DNA of 64,000 bases from NCBI RefSeq assembly GCF_020715685.1, contig NZ_CP085840.1:1240001-1304000 (forward strand), read 5' to 3'. Numbering within the stretch: the first letter of the stretch is position 1; every line of letters begins with the position of its first letter. The notes beneath the pieces are model-generated. The model was given only the letters and a program-made list of their open reading frames with translations. It did no database searches and was not told the DNA's origin. This document shows positions 48,966 to 57,861 of the stretch, piece after piece. Made by a program: the position numbers and the translations under genes. The stretch comes from Dermatobacter hominis (GTDB lineage: Bacteria; Actinomycetota; Acidimicrobiia; Acidimicrobiales; Microtrichaceae).

Positions 48966-50531
48966 CTAGTCGGACGAAGGTGCGGGCGCCCTGGCCTCCG
49001 ACGGGCCGGCGACCGTGACGAGCCCGAGGCCGGTGTCCAGCTGGTAGGCCGGCAGCCCGTGGGCGTAGAGGTCGATGCCCTCCTCGATCTCCGCGTCGTG
49101 CGGCATGCGCAGGTTCCAGGAGCCCGGGATCTTGCGGAGGCCGAACATCAGCAGGAAGGAGAGGATGCCGGCGCTGAGCATGGCGGCGATGCTGCCGATC
49201 ACCTGGGCGGTCAGCTGCCCGCCGCCACCGCCGAAGAACAGGCCCGTGATCGGGGCGCTGTTGTCGGCACCGGTGGCCGTCGGGATGCCGAACTCACCGG
49301 TGGCGAACAGGCCGACGGCCAGCGTGCCCCAGATGCCGCACGCTCCGTGCACCGGCACCGCTCCGACCGGGTCGTCGATCCGGAGGTGCTCCAGCAGGTC
49401 GGTGGCGAGCGGGACGAGGATGCCGGCGACGGCGCCGATGATCACCGCACCCAACGGGTTGATCCAGTAGCAGGGTGCCGTGACGGCGACGAGCCCTCCC
49501 AGGAACCCGTTGATCGTCGAGCCGACGTCCCACTTCTTGGTGCGGCGGTAGATGAAGAAGATGGCGACCAGGCCACCGGCGCTGGCCGCCAGGGTCGTGT
49601 TGATGGCCACCCGGCCGATGCCCTCCCAGTCCATGGCCGACAGCGTCGATCCGGGGTTGAAGCCGTACCAGCCGAACCACAGCATGACGGCGCCGATGGC
49701 GGCGATGTTCACGTCGTGCGGCGGGGTCGGGCCACCGCCGTCCCTGGCGAAGACCCGCCCGAGGCGGGGACCGAGGGCGAGTGCGCCCATCAGGGCGATC
49801 ATGGCGCCCACCGTGTGGACCGCGGTGGAGCCGGCGAAGTCGCGGAAGACGGTGCCATCGGGGACGAGGCCGTTGAACCAGCCCATCGTGTTGCCGAGCC
49901 AGCCGCCCGGGCCCCAGATCCAGTGCACGGTGATCGGGTAGATCAGGCCGGAGACGGCGATCGAGTAGAGGATGTCGCCCTTGAAGCTGGTGCGGCCGAT
50001 CATGGCGCCCGACGTGATCGTCGACGCCGTGTCCGCGAACGCGAACTGGAACAGCACGAACGCATAGAAGGCGATGCCGGTGCCGTTGTAGTCAGCGGTG
50101 TCGTGGTTCAGGAAGAAGAACGAGTGCCCGATGATGGAGTTCCCGATGCCGAACTCGAGGGCGAACCCGATCGCCCAGTAGAGGATCCCGCACAGGCACG
50201 TGTCGAAGATGCACTCCATCATCACGTTGACGGATTCCCTCGATCGGGCGAACCCCGCCTCGAGGGCCATGAAGCCCGCCTGCATGAAGAACACCAGGAA
50301 CGCGGCGACCAGCACCCACACCGTGTTCAGGGGGTTGATCAGGCTCTCGGCGTCGACGGTGTCCTGCAGCGCCGTGGCGCCGGCCGTCTGGCCGAAGAGG
50401 TAGAACGCGGCGACGATCACGCCGGCGGCGAGCAGCAGGCCGCCCATCTTGCCGGCGAGGACGACGCCGAAGCGCTTCTGCACCTCCCGTTCCTTGAACG
50501 CCGACACGGGCAAGCGCGTCGGCATCAGCAT
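48966..50531 (-). CDS. Ammonium transporter (Amt family), copy 1
   Basis: A 521-residue Amt channel with 11-12 membrane helices. Family marks are NTVWVLVAAFLVFFMQAGFMALEAGFARSRESVNVMMECIFDTCLC, FAFADTASTITSGAMIGRTSFKGDILYS, the pore histidines in STAVHTVGAMIALMGAL and GAVPVHGACGIWGTLAVGLF, and WFGWYGFNPGSTLSAMD. It has a soluble tail of about 45 residues. The ATG at 50531 has gagaaggga upstream. It is divergent from a second, clearly paralogous Amt gene. No GlnK gene is adjacent. Confidence 0.93.
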   Translation of the reverse strand: MLMPTRLPVSAFKEREVQKRFGVVLAGKMGGLLLAAGVIVAAFYLFGQTAGATALQDTVDAESLINPLNTVWVLVAAFLVFFMQAGFMALEAGFARSRESVNVMMECIFDTCLCGILYWAIGFALEFGIGNSIIGHSFFFLNHDTADYNGTGIAFYAFVLFQFAFADTASTITSGAMIGRTSFKGDILYSIAVSGLIYPITVHWIWGPGGWLGNTMGWFNGLVPDGTVFRDFAGSTAVHTVGAMIALMGALALGPRLGRVFARDGGGPTPPHDVNIAAIGAVMLWFGWYGFNPGSTLSAMDWEGIGRVAINTTLAASAGGLVAIFFIYRRTKKWDVGSTINGFLGGLVAVTAPCYWINPLGAVIIGAVAGILVPLATDLLEHLRIDDPVGAVPVHGACGIWGTLAVGLFATGEFGIPTATGADNSAPITGLFFGGGGGQLTAQVIGSIAAMLSAGILSFLLMFGLRKIPGSWNLRMPHDAEIEEGIDLYAHGLPAYQLDTGLGLVTVAGPSEARAPAPSSD

Positions 50532-50627
50532 CGGGTCCCTTCTCCGCCCGAGCGCGCCCGGGAACCTGTTCAACGGCACAGCATGAGTCATGGCCGAGGA
50601 ACATAAGGAGACTGCATTTCGAAGTCG

Positions 50628-50643
50628 TAATGCAGTCATTACA
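50628..50643 (-). promoter_or_regulatory. Candidate operator upstream of amt copy 1
   Basis: The perfect inverted repeat gtaatg-cagt-cattac lies about 100 bases before the copy 1 ATG. On the minus strand the five-base words GTAAT, ATTAC and GAAAT follow one another with six-base gaps, the spacing of GlnR sites, but the words match the GlnR consensus only partly. Confidence 0.35.
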
Positions 50644-50934
50644 TGCCCGGGTCGCGGACCTGACGAATTTCTTACAATGCCGCCGCAAGTTGGTGCCGGA
50701 ATGACACAAGATGCTCGGTCGGGAAACCGTGTGGATTCGACACCATGATGTTGTGCTTGGGTCGTCTTTATGTTCTCTTTCGTTCGCGCGCTTCATGAAG
50801 GACGCGCACCGGGACCGCCCTGGTTCCGCCGGTCCGAGGGGCGCGCGTCAGTCCGCCGCGGCGCGCCGGTGCTGGACGCGACGGACCGCCGAAGCGACGG
50901 CCGGCCGAGGCGCCCCTCGCGGCCGGGAGCGGCG

Positions 50935-50950
50935 GTAACACGGTGGAAAC
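50935..50950 (+). promoter_or_regulatory. GlnR-box-like half site upstream of amt copy 2
   Basis: GTAAC-acggtg-GAAAC matches the actinobacterial GlnR consensus half (gTnAC-n6-GaAAC) perfectly. The second half expected after six more bases is degenerate (GAAGC). It lies 55 bases upstream of the TACGTT -10 element, so nitrogen-dependent activation of copy 2 is plausible. Confidence 0.55.
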
Positions 50951-51017
50951 ACGATGGAAGCGTGCGATTCACAGTTGGCTAATGCCGACGTAACGATCCC
51001 TTCCTACGTTGCGCCGC

Positions 51018-52625
51018 ATGATCTCTACACGGGTGCAACGATTCAAAGATCCCAACACGCGGAAGATGATGGGGGTGATCCTGGCGGGCAAGATGCTCGG
51101 CATCGTCGCCCTCCTGGCGATCATCAAGGCCCTCGGGTCCATCTTCGGCGCCGAGGCCGGCGCGTCGACCGTGTCCCGGGCGGCGGTCGAGGCGGCGGAC
51201 ACGATCAACCCCATCAACACGATGTGGGTGCTGGTCGCGGCGTTCCTCGTATTCTTCATGCAGGCGGGCTTCATGGCCCTCGAGGCCGGCTTCGCCCGGT
51301 CCCGGGAGGCCGTCAACGTCCTCATGGAGTGCGTGTTCGACACCTGTCTCTGCGGGATCCTGTTCTGGGCGATCGGGTTCGCGTTCATGTTCGGCGGCCA
51401 CTTCACCGAGAGCGGCAGCCTGGCCGGCGCCAACGGCCTGATCGGCCACGAGTACTTCTTCCTCTCGGGCGGCGGCGCCGACTACAACGGCACCGGCATC
51501 GCCTTCCTGGCCTTCTTCCTCTTCCAGCTGGCCTTCGCCGACACCGCCTCGACGATCACGTCGGGCGCCATGGTCGGCCGCACCAGCTTCAAGGGCGACA
51601 TCCTCTACTCGATCTGCGTGTCGGGCTTCCTGTACCCGATCTTCGGCCACTGGGTCTGGGGGCCGGGCGGCTGGCTCGGCAACACGATGGGCTGGTTCAA
51701 CGGCCTCGTCCCCGAGGGCACCGTCTTCCGCGACTTCGCCGGCTCGACCGTCGTGCACACCACCGGCGGCGTGATCGCCCTGGCCGGCGCCATCGCCCTC
51801 GGCCCACGCCTCGGCCGCAAGTTCGCCCGTGACGGCGGCGGCCTGTTCCCGCCCCACGACCTCGTCATGGCCTCGATCGGCGCCGTGATCCTCTGGTTCG
51901 GCTGGTACGGCTTCAACCCGGGCTCGACCCTGTCGGCCATGGACTGGGAGGGCATCGGCCGGGTCGCCGGCAACACGACGCTCGCCGCCTGCGCCGGTGG
52001 CATGGTCGCCGTGCTCTTCGTCTACCCACGCTCGAAGAAGTGGGACCTTGGCATGTCGCTCAACGGCTTCCTGGGAGGTCTCGTCGCCATCACGGCGCCC
52101 TGCTACTGGGTGAGCCCGTTGGGGGCGGTGATCATCGGAGCGCTCGCCGGCATCATCGTCCCGCTCGGCGTCGACCTGCTGGAGCACCTCCGGATCGACG
52201 ACCCGATCGGCGCCGTGCCGGTCCACTTCATCTGCGGCATCTTCGGCACGCTGGCCGTGGGCCTCTTCGCCACCGGTCAGTACGGCATCCCGACCTCCGA
52301 GGGCCCGGACAACTCCGCTCCCATCGAGGGGCTGTTCTACGGCGGCGGCGGCGGTCAGCTCCTCGCCCAGATCATCGGCAGCCTGTCCTGCATCATCGTG
52401 GTCGGCGGGTTGGCCATGATCATCATGAAGCTCCTCCGCCTGATCCCCGGTTCCTGGAACCTGCGGATCAGCCGGGACGAGGAGCTCGAGGGCATCGACG
52501 TCGTCGAGCACGGCCTGCCCCCGTACCACCTGGAGTCCGGCGCCGGCGTCATCTACATCACGCCGACCAGCCCGAACTTCGACAAGGAGCCCGCATCCGC
52601 ACCGGCCAGCACCGAGAAGGTCTGA
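51018..52625 (+). CDS. Ammonium transporter (Amt family), copy 2
   Basis: A 535-residue Amt protein closely related to copy 1 through most of its length: the same NPINTMWVLVAAFLVFFMQAGFMALEAGFARSREAVN, LAFADTASTITSGAMVGRTSFKGDILYS, WFGWYGFNPGSTLSAMDWEGIGRVA and GAVPVHFICGIFG with both pore histidines. The tail differs (EELEGIDVVEHGLPPYHLE). The ATG at 51018 follows TACGTT by seven bases with no ribosome binding site, whereas copy 1 has a leader with a ribosome binding site, so the pair differ in expression design. A strong 15-bp hairpin ends the gene. Confidence 0.93.
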   Translation: MISTRVQRFKDPNTRKMMGVILAGKMLGIVALLAIIKALGSIFGAEAGASTVSRAAVEAADTINPINTMWVLVAAFLVFFMQAGFMALEAGFARSREAVNVLMECVFDTCLCGILFWAIGFAFMFGGHFTESGSLAGANGLIGHEYFFLSGGGADYNGTGIAFLAFFLFQLAFADTASTITSGAMVGRTSFKGDILYSICVSGFLYPIFGHWVWGPGGWLGNTMGWFNGLVPEGTVFRDFAGSTVVHTTGGVIALAGAIALGPRLGRKFARDGGGLFPPHDLVMASIGAVILWFGWYGFNPGSTLSAMDWEGIGRVAGNTTLAACAGGMVAVLFVYPRSKKWDLGMSLNGFLGGLVAITAPCYWVSPLGAVIIGALAGIIVPLGVDLLEHLRIDDPIGAVPVHFICGIFGTLAVGLFATGQYGIPTSEGPDNSAPIEGLFYGGGGGQLLAQIIGSLSCIIVVGGLAMIIMKLLRLIPGSWNLRISRDEELEGIDVVEHGLPPYHLESGAGVIYITPTSPNFDKEPASAPASTEKV

Positions 52626-52706
52626 GCCGACCGATCTCTGCGGGGGACGGGTCACGGCCCGGATCCGTCCTCCGCAGCGGCACGCCTCCCCCCTGGCGTG
52701 GAGCGA

Positions 52707-52740
52707 ACCCGGCCCACCCGCTCGTGCGGGTGGGCCGGGT
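52707..52740 (+). terminator. Perfect 15-bp hairpin terminator of amt copy 2
   Basis: Arms acccggcccacccgc (52707-52721) and its exact complement (52726-52740) around tcgt, 82 bases after the stop codon. The T tract is missing. It also separates the transporter from the next gene's own promoter at 52761. Confidence 0.7.
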
Positions 52741-52772
52741 CGCGTCCGGGGTCGCGCCCCTAGAGTCCCGGC

Positions 52773-53024
52773 ATGACCGACGGCCCCACCGACGACGCCC
52801 CGCCGCTGCTCGACGACGGGACCTACGACGCCTTCGTCGTCGACGCCGAGGCGACCGACGAGGGCGGGACCCGGCTCGACCTGACGATCACCACCGGCGA
52901 GCGCAAGGGCGAGGTGCTGTCGGTCGCCTCGAGCACGTCGATGGGCGACCCGATCGACCTGATGGGCATGCCCGCGACGATCACCGTGGCGTTCGGCTCG
53001 CCGTCGGTCACGATCGATCGCTGA
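52773..53024 (+). CDS. Small hypothetical protein, 83 residues
   Basis: An 83-residue acidic protein. The central part (GTYDAFVVDAEATDEGGTRLDLTITTGERKGEVLSVAS) alternates like a small beta barrel or OB-type fold. Its own promoter is likely: TAGAGT at 52761-52766, six bases before the ATG, and no ribosome binding site. It converges on the next gene with 10 bases between stops. No named family is recognised. Confidence 0.6.
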   Translation: MTDGPTDDAPPLLDDGTYDAFVVDAEATDEGGTRLDLTITTGERKGEVLSVASSTSMGDPIDLMGMPATITVAFGSPSVTIDR

Positions 53025-53034
53025 GGCCGCCGGG

Positions 53035-53376
53035 TCAGCGGGACGGGCAGAGGGACTCGGCGTCGTCGACGAAGGCCGCGGGGTCGACGTCCAGGCTCTG
53101 GAGCCAGACCTCGTCGGCGTCCGACAGGCCGTCGGGGCTGCACGCCCGGCGGGCGGCGGCGACGAGGTCGTCGTCCGGTGCCGCGGCCGCCGACAGGTGC
53201 GGGTGGTCGCGGCGCAGCTGGTCCACGAAGTGGTCCTCGCCCGGGCCGGTGCCGCCGCCCTGCACGGCCTGCACGATCAGCACCAGCAGCAGCACCACGA
53301 TGGCGCCGATGATCCAGCGCGTCATCGTCCGCTCCCTGCGACGCCGGTCCTCTGAGAGCTCCTGCGTGTTCGTCAT
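53035..53376 (-). CDS. Small membrane-anchored hypothetical protein
   Basis: A 113-residue protein with a charged N-terminus (TQELSEDRRRRERT), one membrane helix (WIIGAIVVLLLVLIVQAV, about residues 20-37) and a short outer domain with two cysteines (RRACSPDG, ESLCPSR) that may form a disulfide. The ATG at 53376 follows TGCACT by seven bases; an internal ATG at 53325 is an alternative. Function unknown. Confidence 0.6.
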   Translation of the reverse strand: MTNTQELSEDRRRRERTMTRWIIGAIVVLLLVLIVQAVQGGGTGPGEDHFVDQLRRDHPHLSAAAAPDDDLVAAARRACSPDGLSDADEVWLQSLDVDPAAFVDDAESLCPSR

Positions 53377-53515
53377 CACGTCCAGTGCAACCCAGGGGGA
53401 CGCGCCGGCGCAGCAGCCTTGACGGGATCTTGACGCCGGCCCGACCGATCCCGACGGGTCCGCGACGCCGCGAACTCGGGGGCGCCCGCCGGGGACCGGC
53501 TGGCATCCTCGATCC

Positions 53516-54190
53516 ATGGGACACCCGCACTGGCCCCTGTGGGACATCCGCATCCGGACGCCCCGGCTCGAGCTGCGGCCGATCCGCGAGCAGGAGATGG
53601 CCGACCTCGTCGCGGTCGTCGACGCCGGCGTCCACGACCCCGCCACGATGCCGTTCCTCAACCCCTTCACCGACGTCGAGAACCCGGCGCGCACCCGCGA
53701 CTCGTACCGCTTCTGGTTCCGAAACTGGGCGGAGTGGTCCACCGACCGCTGGCACCTGCCGATGGCGGTCTACGAGGGCGGCCGCTGCGTCGGCACCCAG
53801 GGCGTCGAGGCACAGCGCTTCCCGCTCCTGCGCACGGTGTCGACCGGTTCGTTCCTGGGGCTGGCCGACCAGGGACGGGGCATCGGCAGGGAGATGCGGG
53901 CCGCCGTCCTGCACCTCGCCTTCGCCGGGCTCGGCGCAGCGCGTGCGGTCACCGAGGCGTTCACCGACAACGTCGCGTCGCAGCGCGTCACCGAGTCGCT
54001 CGGCTACCGGCCCAACGGCACCGACGTGGTCCCCCGACGGGACGGCACCGGCGTCGTGCAGCGCTACGTCCTGGAGCGGTCCGACTGGGAGCCGCGCCGC
54101 CGCGACGACGTCGTGGTCGAGGGCCTCTCGGCCGACGCCCTCGACATGTTCGGCCTGGGCGTGGACGACGACGGGGTCGGCCCGGCCTGA
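53516..54190 (+). CDS. GNAT family N-acetyltransferase
   Basis: A 224-residue GNAT protein of the ribosomal-protein acetyltransferase (RimJ/RimL-like) type. It opens with IRTPRLELRPIREQEMADLVAVVDAGVHDP, the usual beta1-alpha1 unit, and has LADQGRGIGREMRAAVLHLAFAGLGAARAVTEAFTDNVASQRVTESLGYRPNG, holding the acetyl-CoA pyrophosphate loop (QGRGIG) and the C-terminal fold. A tail of about 40 residues follows the domain. The acceptor substrate is unknown. Confidence 0.85.
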   Translation: MGHPHWPLWDIRIRTPRLELRPIREQEMADLVAVVDAGVHDPATMPFLNPFTDVENPARTRDSYRFWFRNWAEWSTDRWHLPMAVYEGGRCVGTQGVEAQRFPLLRTVSTGSFLGLADQGRGIGREMRAAVLHLAFAGLGAARAVTEAFTDNVASQRVTESLGYRPNGTDVVPRRDGTGVVQRYVLERSDWEPRRRDDVVVEGLSADALDMFGLGVDDDGVGPA

Positions 54191-54200
54191 GCTCGCCCGA

Positions 54201-54243
54201 CTCGGGTCGCCCTGCGCCTGCGTGCGGCGCAGGACGACCCGAG
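54201..54243. terminator. 18-bp hairpin between convergent genes
   Basis: Arms 54201-54218 and 54226-54243 pair at 17 of 18 positions (ctcgggtcgccctgcgcc and its partner) around a seven-base loop. It lies between the acetyltransferase stop and the metY stop. Confidence 0.7.
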
Positions 54244-54261
54244 CTCCGGGCTGCGAGCCGA

Positions 54262-55572
54262 TCAGCCGCGAGCGGCGGCGAAGCCCTGGTCGAGGTCGGC
54301 GATGATGTCCTCGACGTCCTCGAGGCCGACCGACAGCCGGATCAGCCCCGGGTCCACGCCGGTCGTCACCTGCTCCTGCTCGGTCAGCTGGCTGTGGGTG
54401 GTCGACGCGGGGTGGATGACGAGCGACCGGACGTCGCCGATGTTGGCCAGGTGGCTGTGGAGGGTGAGCGCCTCGACGAATCGCTTCCCGGCCTCGCGGC
54501 CGCCCTGGAGGACGAAGGCCGGGACCGACCCCGGACCGCGGGGCGAGTACTGCTGGGCACGGGCGTGGTACGGGCTCGACGGCAGACCGGCGTACGCCAC
54601 CGACTCGACCTGGTCGTGGGCCTCCAGGTACTCCGCGACCGCCTGGGCGTTGGCCACGTGGCGCTCCATCCGCAGCGACAGGGTCTCGATGCCCTGGATC
54701 AGCAGGAAGGCGTTGAACGGCGAGATGGCCGGCCCGATGTCGCGGAGCAGCTGCACCCGCGCCTTGATCACGTACGAACCCGCTCCGAGCGCCGGCCAGT
54801 AGGCGAGGCCGTGGTAGCTGGGGTCGGGCTCGGTGAACTGGGGGAACTTGTCGTTCGCCGAGAAGTCGAACGAGCCGCCGTCGACGATGGCGCCGGCGAT
54901 CGCGGTGCCGTGCCCGCCGAGGAACTTCGTCGCCGAGTGCACGACGATGTCGGCGCCGTGCGCGAGCGGCGGGATGAGGTACGGCGTGGCGACGGTGTTG
55001 TCGACGATCAGCGGCACGCCGTTGGCGTGGGCCAGGTCCGACACCGCCCGGATGTCGAGGATGTCGTTCTTCGGGTTGCCGATCGTCTCGGCGAAGAACG
55101 CCTTGGTGTTCGGCCGCACCGCCGCCGACCAGGCGTCGAGATCGTCGGGATCGTCGACGAACGACACCTCGATGCCGAGCTTGGGCAGCGTGTAGTGGAA
55201 GAGGTTGTAGGTGCCGCCGTACAACGCCGCGGAGCTGACGATGTGGCTGCCCGTCTCGGCCAGGTTGAGGATGGCGAGCGTCTCGGCCGCCTGGCCCGAG
55301 GCGACGACGAGCGCACCGGGCAGGCCGACCGCCGTGTCGGGCGCGCCCTCGAGGGCGGCGATGCGGGCCTCGACCACGCCCTGCGTCGGGTTGATGATGC
55401 GCGTGTAGATGTTGCCGATCTCCGCGAGGGCGAAGAGGTTGGCGGCGTGGTCGCTGTCGCGGAACTGGTACGCGGTCGTCTGGTAGATCGGCGTGGCCCG
55501 TGACCCGGTGGTCGGGTCGGCCTCGGCACCGGCGTGGATCTGACGGGTGGCGAAGCCCCAGTCGTCGGTCAT
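54262..55572 (-). CDS. metY: O-acetylhomoserine aminocarboxypropyltransferase (sulfhydrylase)
   Basis: A 436-residue PLP enzyme of the Cys/Met gamma-family that makes homocysteine from O-acetylhomoserine and sulfide. It has [39 protein letters not shown] at the N-terminus, [23 protein letters not shown], the PLP lysine in [18 protein letters not shown] and [32 protein letters not shown]. The length over 420 and these blocks favour MetY over MetB. A gaggag ribosome binding site sets the start at 55572. A palindrome at 55644-55666 upstream is a candidate operator. No metX is adjacent. Confidence 0.9.
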   Translation of the reverse strand: MTDDWGFATRQIHAGAEADPTTGSRATPIYQTTAYQFRDSDHAANLFALAEIGNIYTRIINPTQGVVEARIAALEGAPDTAVGLPGALVVASGQAAETLAILNLAETGSHIVSSAALYGGTYNLFHYTLPKLGIEVSFVDDPDDLDAWSAAVRPNTKAFFAETIGNPKNDILDIRAVSDLAHANGVPLIVDNTVATPYLIPPLAHGADIVVHSATKFLGGHGTAIAGAIVDGGSFDFSANDKFPQFTEPDPSYHGLAYWPALGAGSYVIKARVQLLRDIGPAISPFNAFLLIQGIETLSLRMERHVANAQAVAEYLEAHDQVESVAYAGLPSSPYHARAQQYSPRGPGSVPAFVLQGGREAGKRFVEALTLHSHLANIGDVRSLVIHPASTTHSQLTEQEQVTTGVDPGLIRLSVGLEDVEDIIADLDQGFAAARG

Positions 55573-55630
55573 GTTCGCTCCTCGGCTCTGCTCTGGGAGG
55601 CACGGGACCTCGTCGTCCCGACCGCTCGGC

Positions 55631-55666
55631 AGCATAGCGACGATTCCCGACCATTTAGGTCAGGAA
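55631..55666 (-). promoter_or_regulatory. metY promoter with a 9-bp palindromic operator
   Basis: On the minus strand TATGCT (55636-55631) is a good -10. Immediately upstream the inverted repeat ttcctgacc-taaat-ggtcgggaa (55666-55644, 8 of 9 positions paired) covers the -35 position. A repressor or activator of methionine synthesis could bind here; which one is unknown. Confidence 0.55.
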
Positions 55667-55691
55667 TTGGCGGCGCTCGTTGCCGATCACC

Positions 55692-55741
55692 GCTCTGTCA
55701 CGCTCAGCGGTGCCGAACGGCACCGCCGGCCGTGACAGAGC
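55692..55741 (-). terminator. Two-part hairpin terminator of thrB
   Basis: Outer perfect 11-bp arms gctctgtcacg / cgtgacagagc (55692-55702, 55731-55741) enclose a perfect inner stem gcggtgcc-gaac-ggcaccgc (55707-55726). It begins four bases after the thrB stop. No T tract. Confidence 0.7.
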
Positions 55742-55744
55742 AGG

Positions 55745-56596
55745 TCAGGAGGTCTCGACGCGGACGCCGCGCGGGTCGACGTCGACCACCCGGACGGTGC
55801 CGTCGCCGCCCACCGACCCGGCGACGAGGGGGGCGAGGTCCCCCGGCACGAGCGCGGCGATGCTCGGGCCGGAGCCCGACAGCCAGGCGGCGAGCACCTC
55901 CTGCCGGCCCAGGAGGTGGTCGCGCACCTCCCGGGCGTCGGGCCGCGCCTCGAGGCGCACGTCCTGGTGCAGCCGGTCCTCGCACGCCTCCCGCAGCGCG
56001 TCGAGGTCGCCGGTCGCGATCGCGGCGACCCAGGTCGTCGCCCGGGCGACCGAGAAGGCGGCGTCGTCGAGCAGAACCCGCCCGGGCAGCGAGCGCCGTG
56101 ACGCGTCCGTCGACGTCGAGGCCGACGGCGACCACACGATCACGCTCACCTCGTCGGGGACCTCGAGGCGCAGGACCCGGTCCAGCACCGACACGGTGAA
56201 GCCACCGAAGGCCGACGCCGCAGAGTTGTCGGGGTGACCCTCCAGCCGCGACGCGACCAGGTGTGCGCCGTCGCGGGCCTCGTCGTGGTCGAGCCCGTCG
56301 AGCAGCCCGGCGGCATAGGCCCCGGCGACGCGCGCCGCTCCCGAGTAGCCCATCCCCCGACCCGGCGGGATCGGGCTGGCCCACCGGAGTCCGAGCGCGG
56401 GGTCGCCGCCCGCCTCCCGGAACGCCACCGCCGTCGGGTGGGTGGGCTCCGCCTCGTGGAACCGGTCGTCGCCCGCGGCGGCGCCGTCGCCGGGACCCGT
56501 CACGACCCGGAGCCGGAACGGCACGTCGAGCGCCAGGGCCAGGCAGTCGAAGCCGGGACCCAGGTTGGCCGACGAGGCGGGCGCCGAGACGATCAC
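55745..56596 (-). CDS. thrB: Homoserine kinase
   Basis: A 283-residue GHMP kinase phosphorylating homoserine on the way to threonine. It shows VSAPASSANLGPGFDCLALALDVPFRLRV at the N-terminus, the ATP loop PIPPGRGMGYSGAARVAGAYAAGLL (a slight variant of PxxxGLGSSAA), RLEGHPDNSAASAFGGFTV and AAWLSGSGPSIAALVPGD. The GTG start lies exactly six bases after TAGCCT, so the message should be leaderless and separate from ilvC. thrA and thrC are not in the window. Confidence 0.88.
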   Translation of the reverse strand: MIVSAPASSANLGPGFDCLALALDVPFRLRVVTGPGDGAAAGDDRFHEAEPTHPTAVAFREAGGDPALGLRWASPIPPGRGMGYSGAARVAGAYAAGLLDGLDHDEARDGAHLVASRLEGHPDNSAASAFGGFTVSVLDRVLRLEVPDEVSVIVWSPSASTSTDASRRSLPGRVLLDDAAFSVARATTWVAAIATGDLDALREACEDRLHQDVRLEARPDAREVRDHLLGRQEVLAAWLSGSGPSIAALVPGDLAPLVAGSVGGDGTVRVVDVDPRGVRVETS

Positions 56597-56645
56597 CGTC
56601 TCAGGCTAGAGGCCTCCGGACGCCGAGCCGGCTGCCCCACCGCGC

Positions 56646-56693
56646 AACTGGCTGTCGAATTCCCGGCCAGCACCGGGAGGACGACAGCCAGTT
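56646..56693 (-). terminator. Two-part hairpin terminator of ilvC
   Basis: Outer perfect 12-bp arms aactggctgtcg / cgacagccagtt (56646-56657, 56682-56693) enclose tcccgg-ccagca-ccggga (56661-56678). It starts 14 bases after the ilvC stop and lies upstream of the thrB promoter. No T tract. Confidence 0.7.
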
Positions 56694-56706
56694 CGAACGA
56701 TCGGGC

Positions 56707-57861
<1,155 letters not shown>

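Larger units (their letters stand above)
50532..51017. other. 486-bp intergenic region between the two amt genes
   Basis: This is the largest gene-free stretch in the window and is visibly richer in A+T than its surroundings around 50580-50790. It must hold two divergent promoters. It contains a 6-bp inverted repeat gtaatg-cagt-cattac (50628-50643), a GlnR-box-like element at 50935-50950 and the copy 2 promoter at 51005-51010. No convincing coding frame was seen. Confidence 0.7.
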
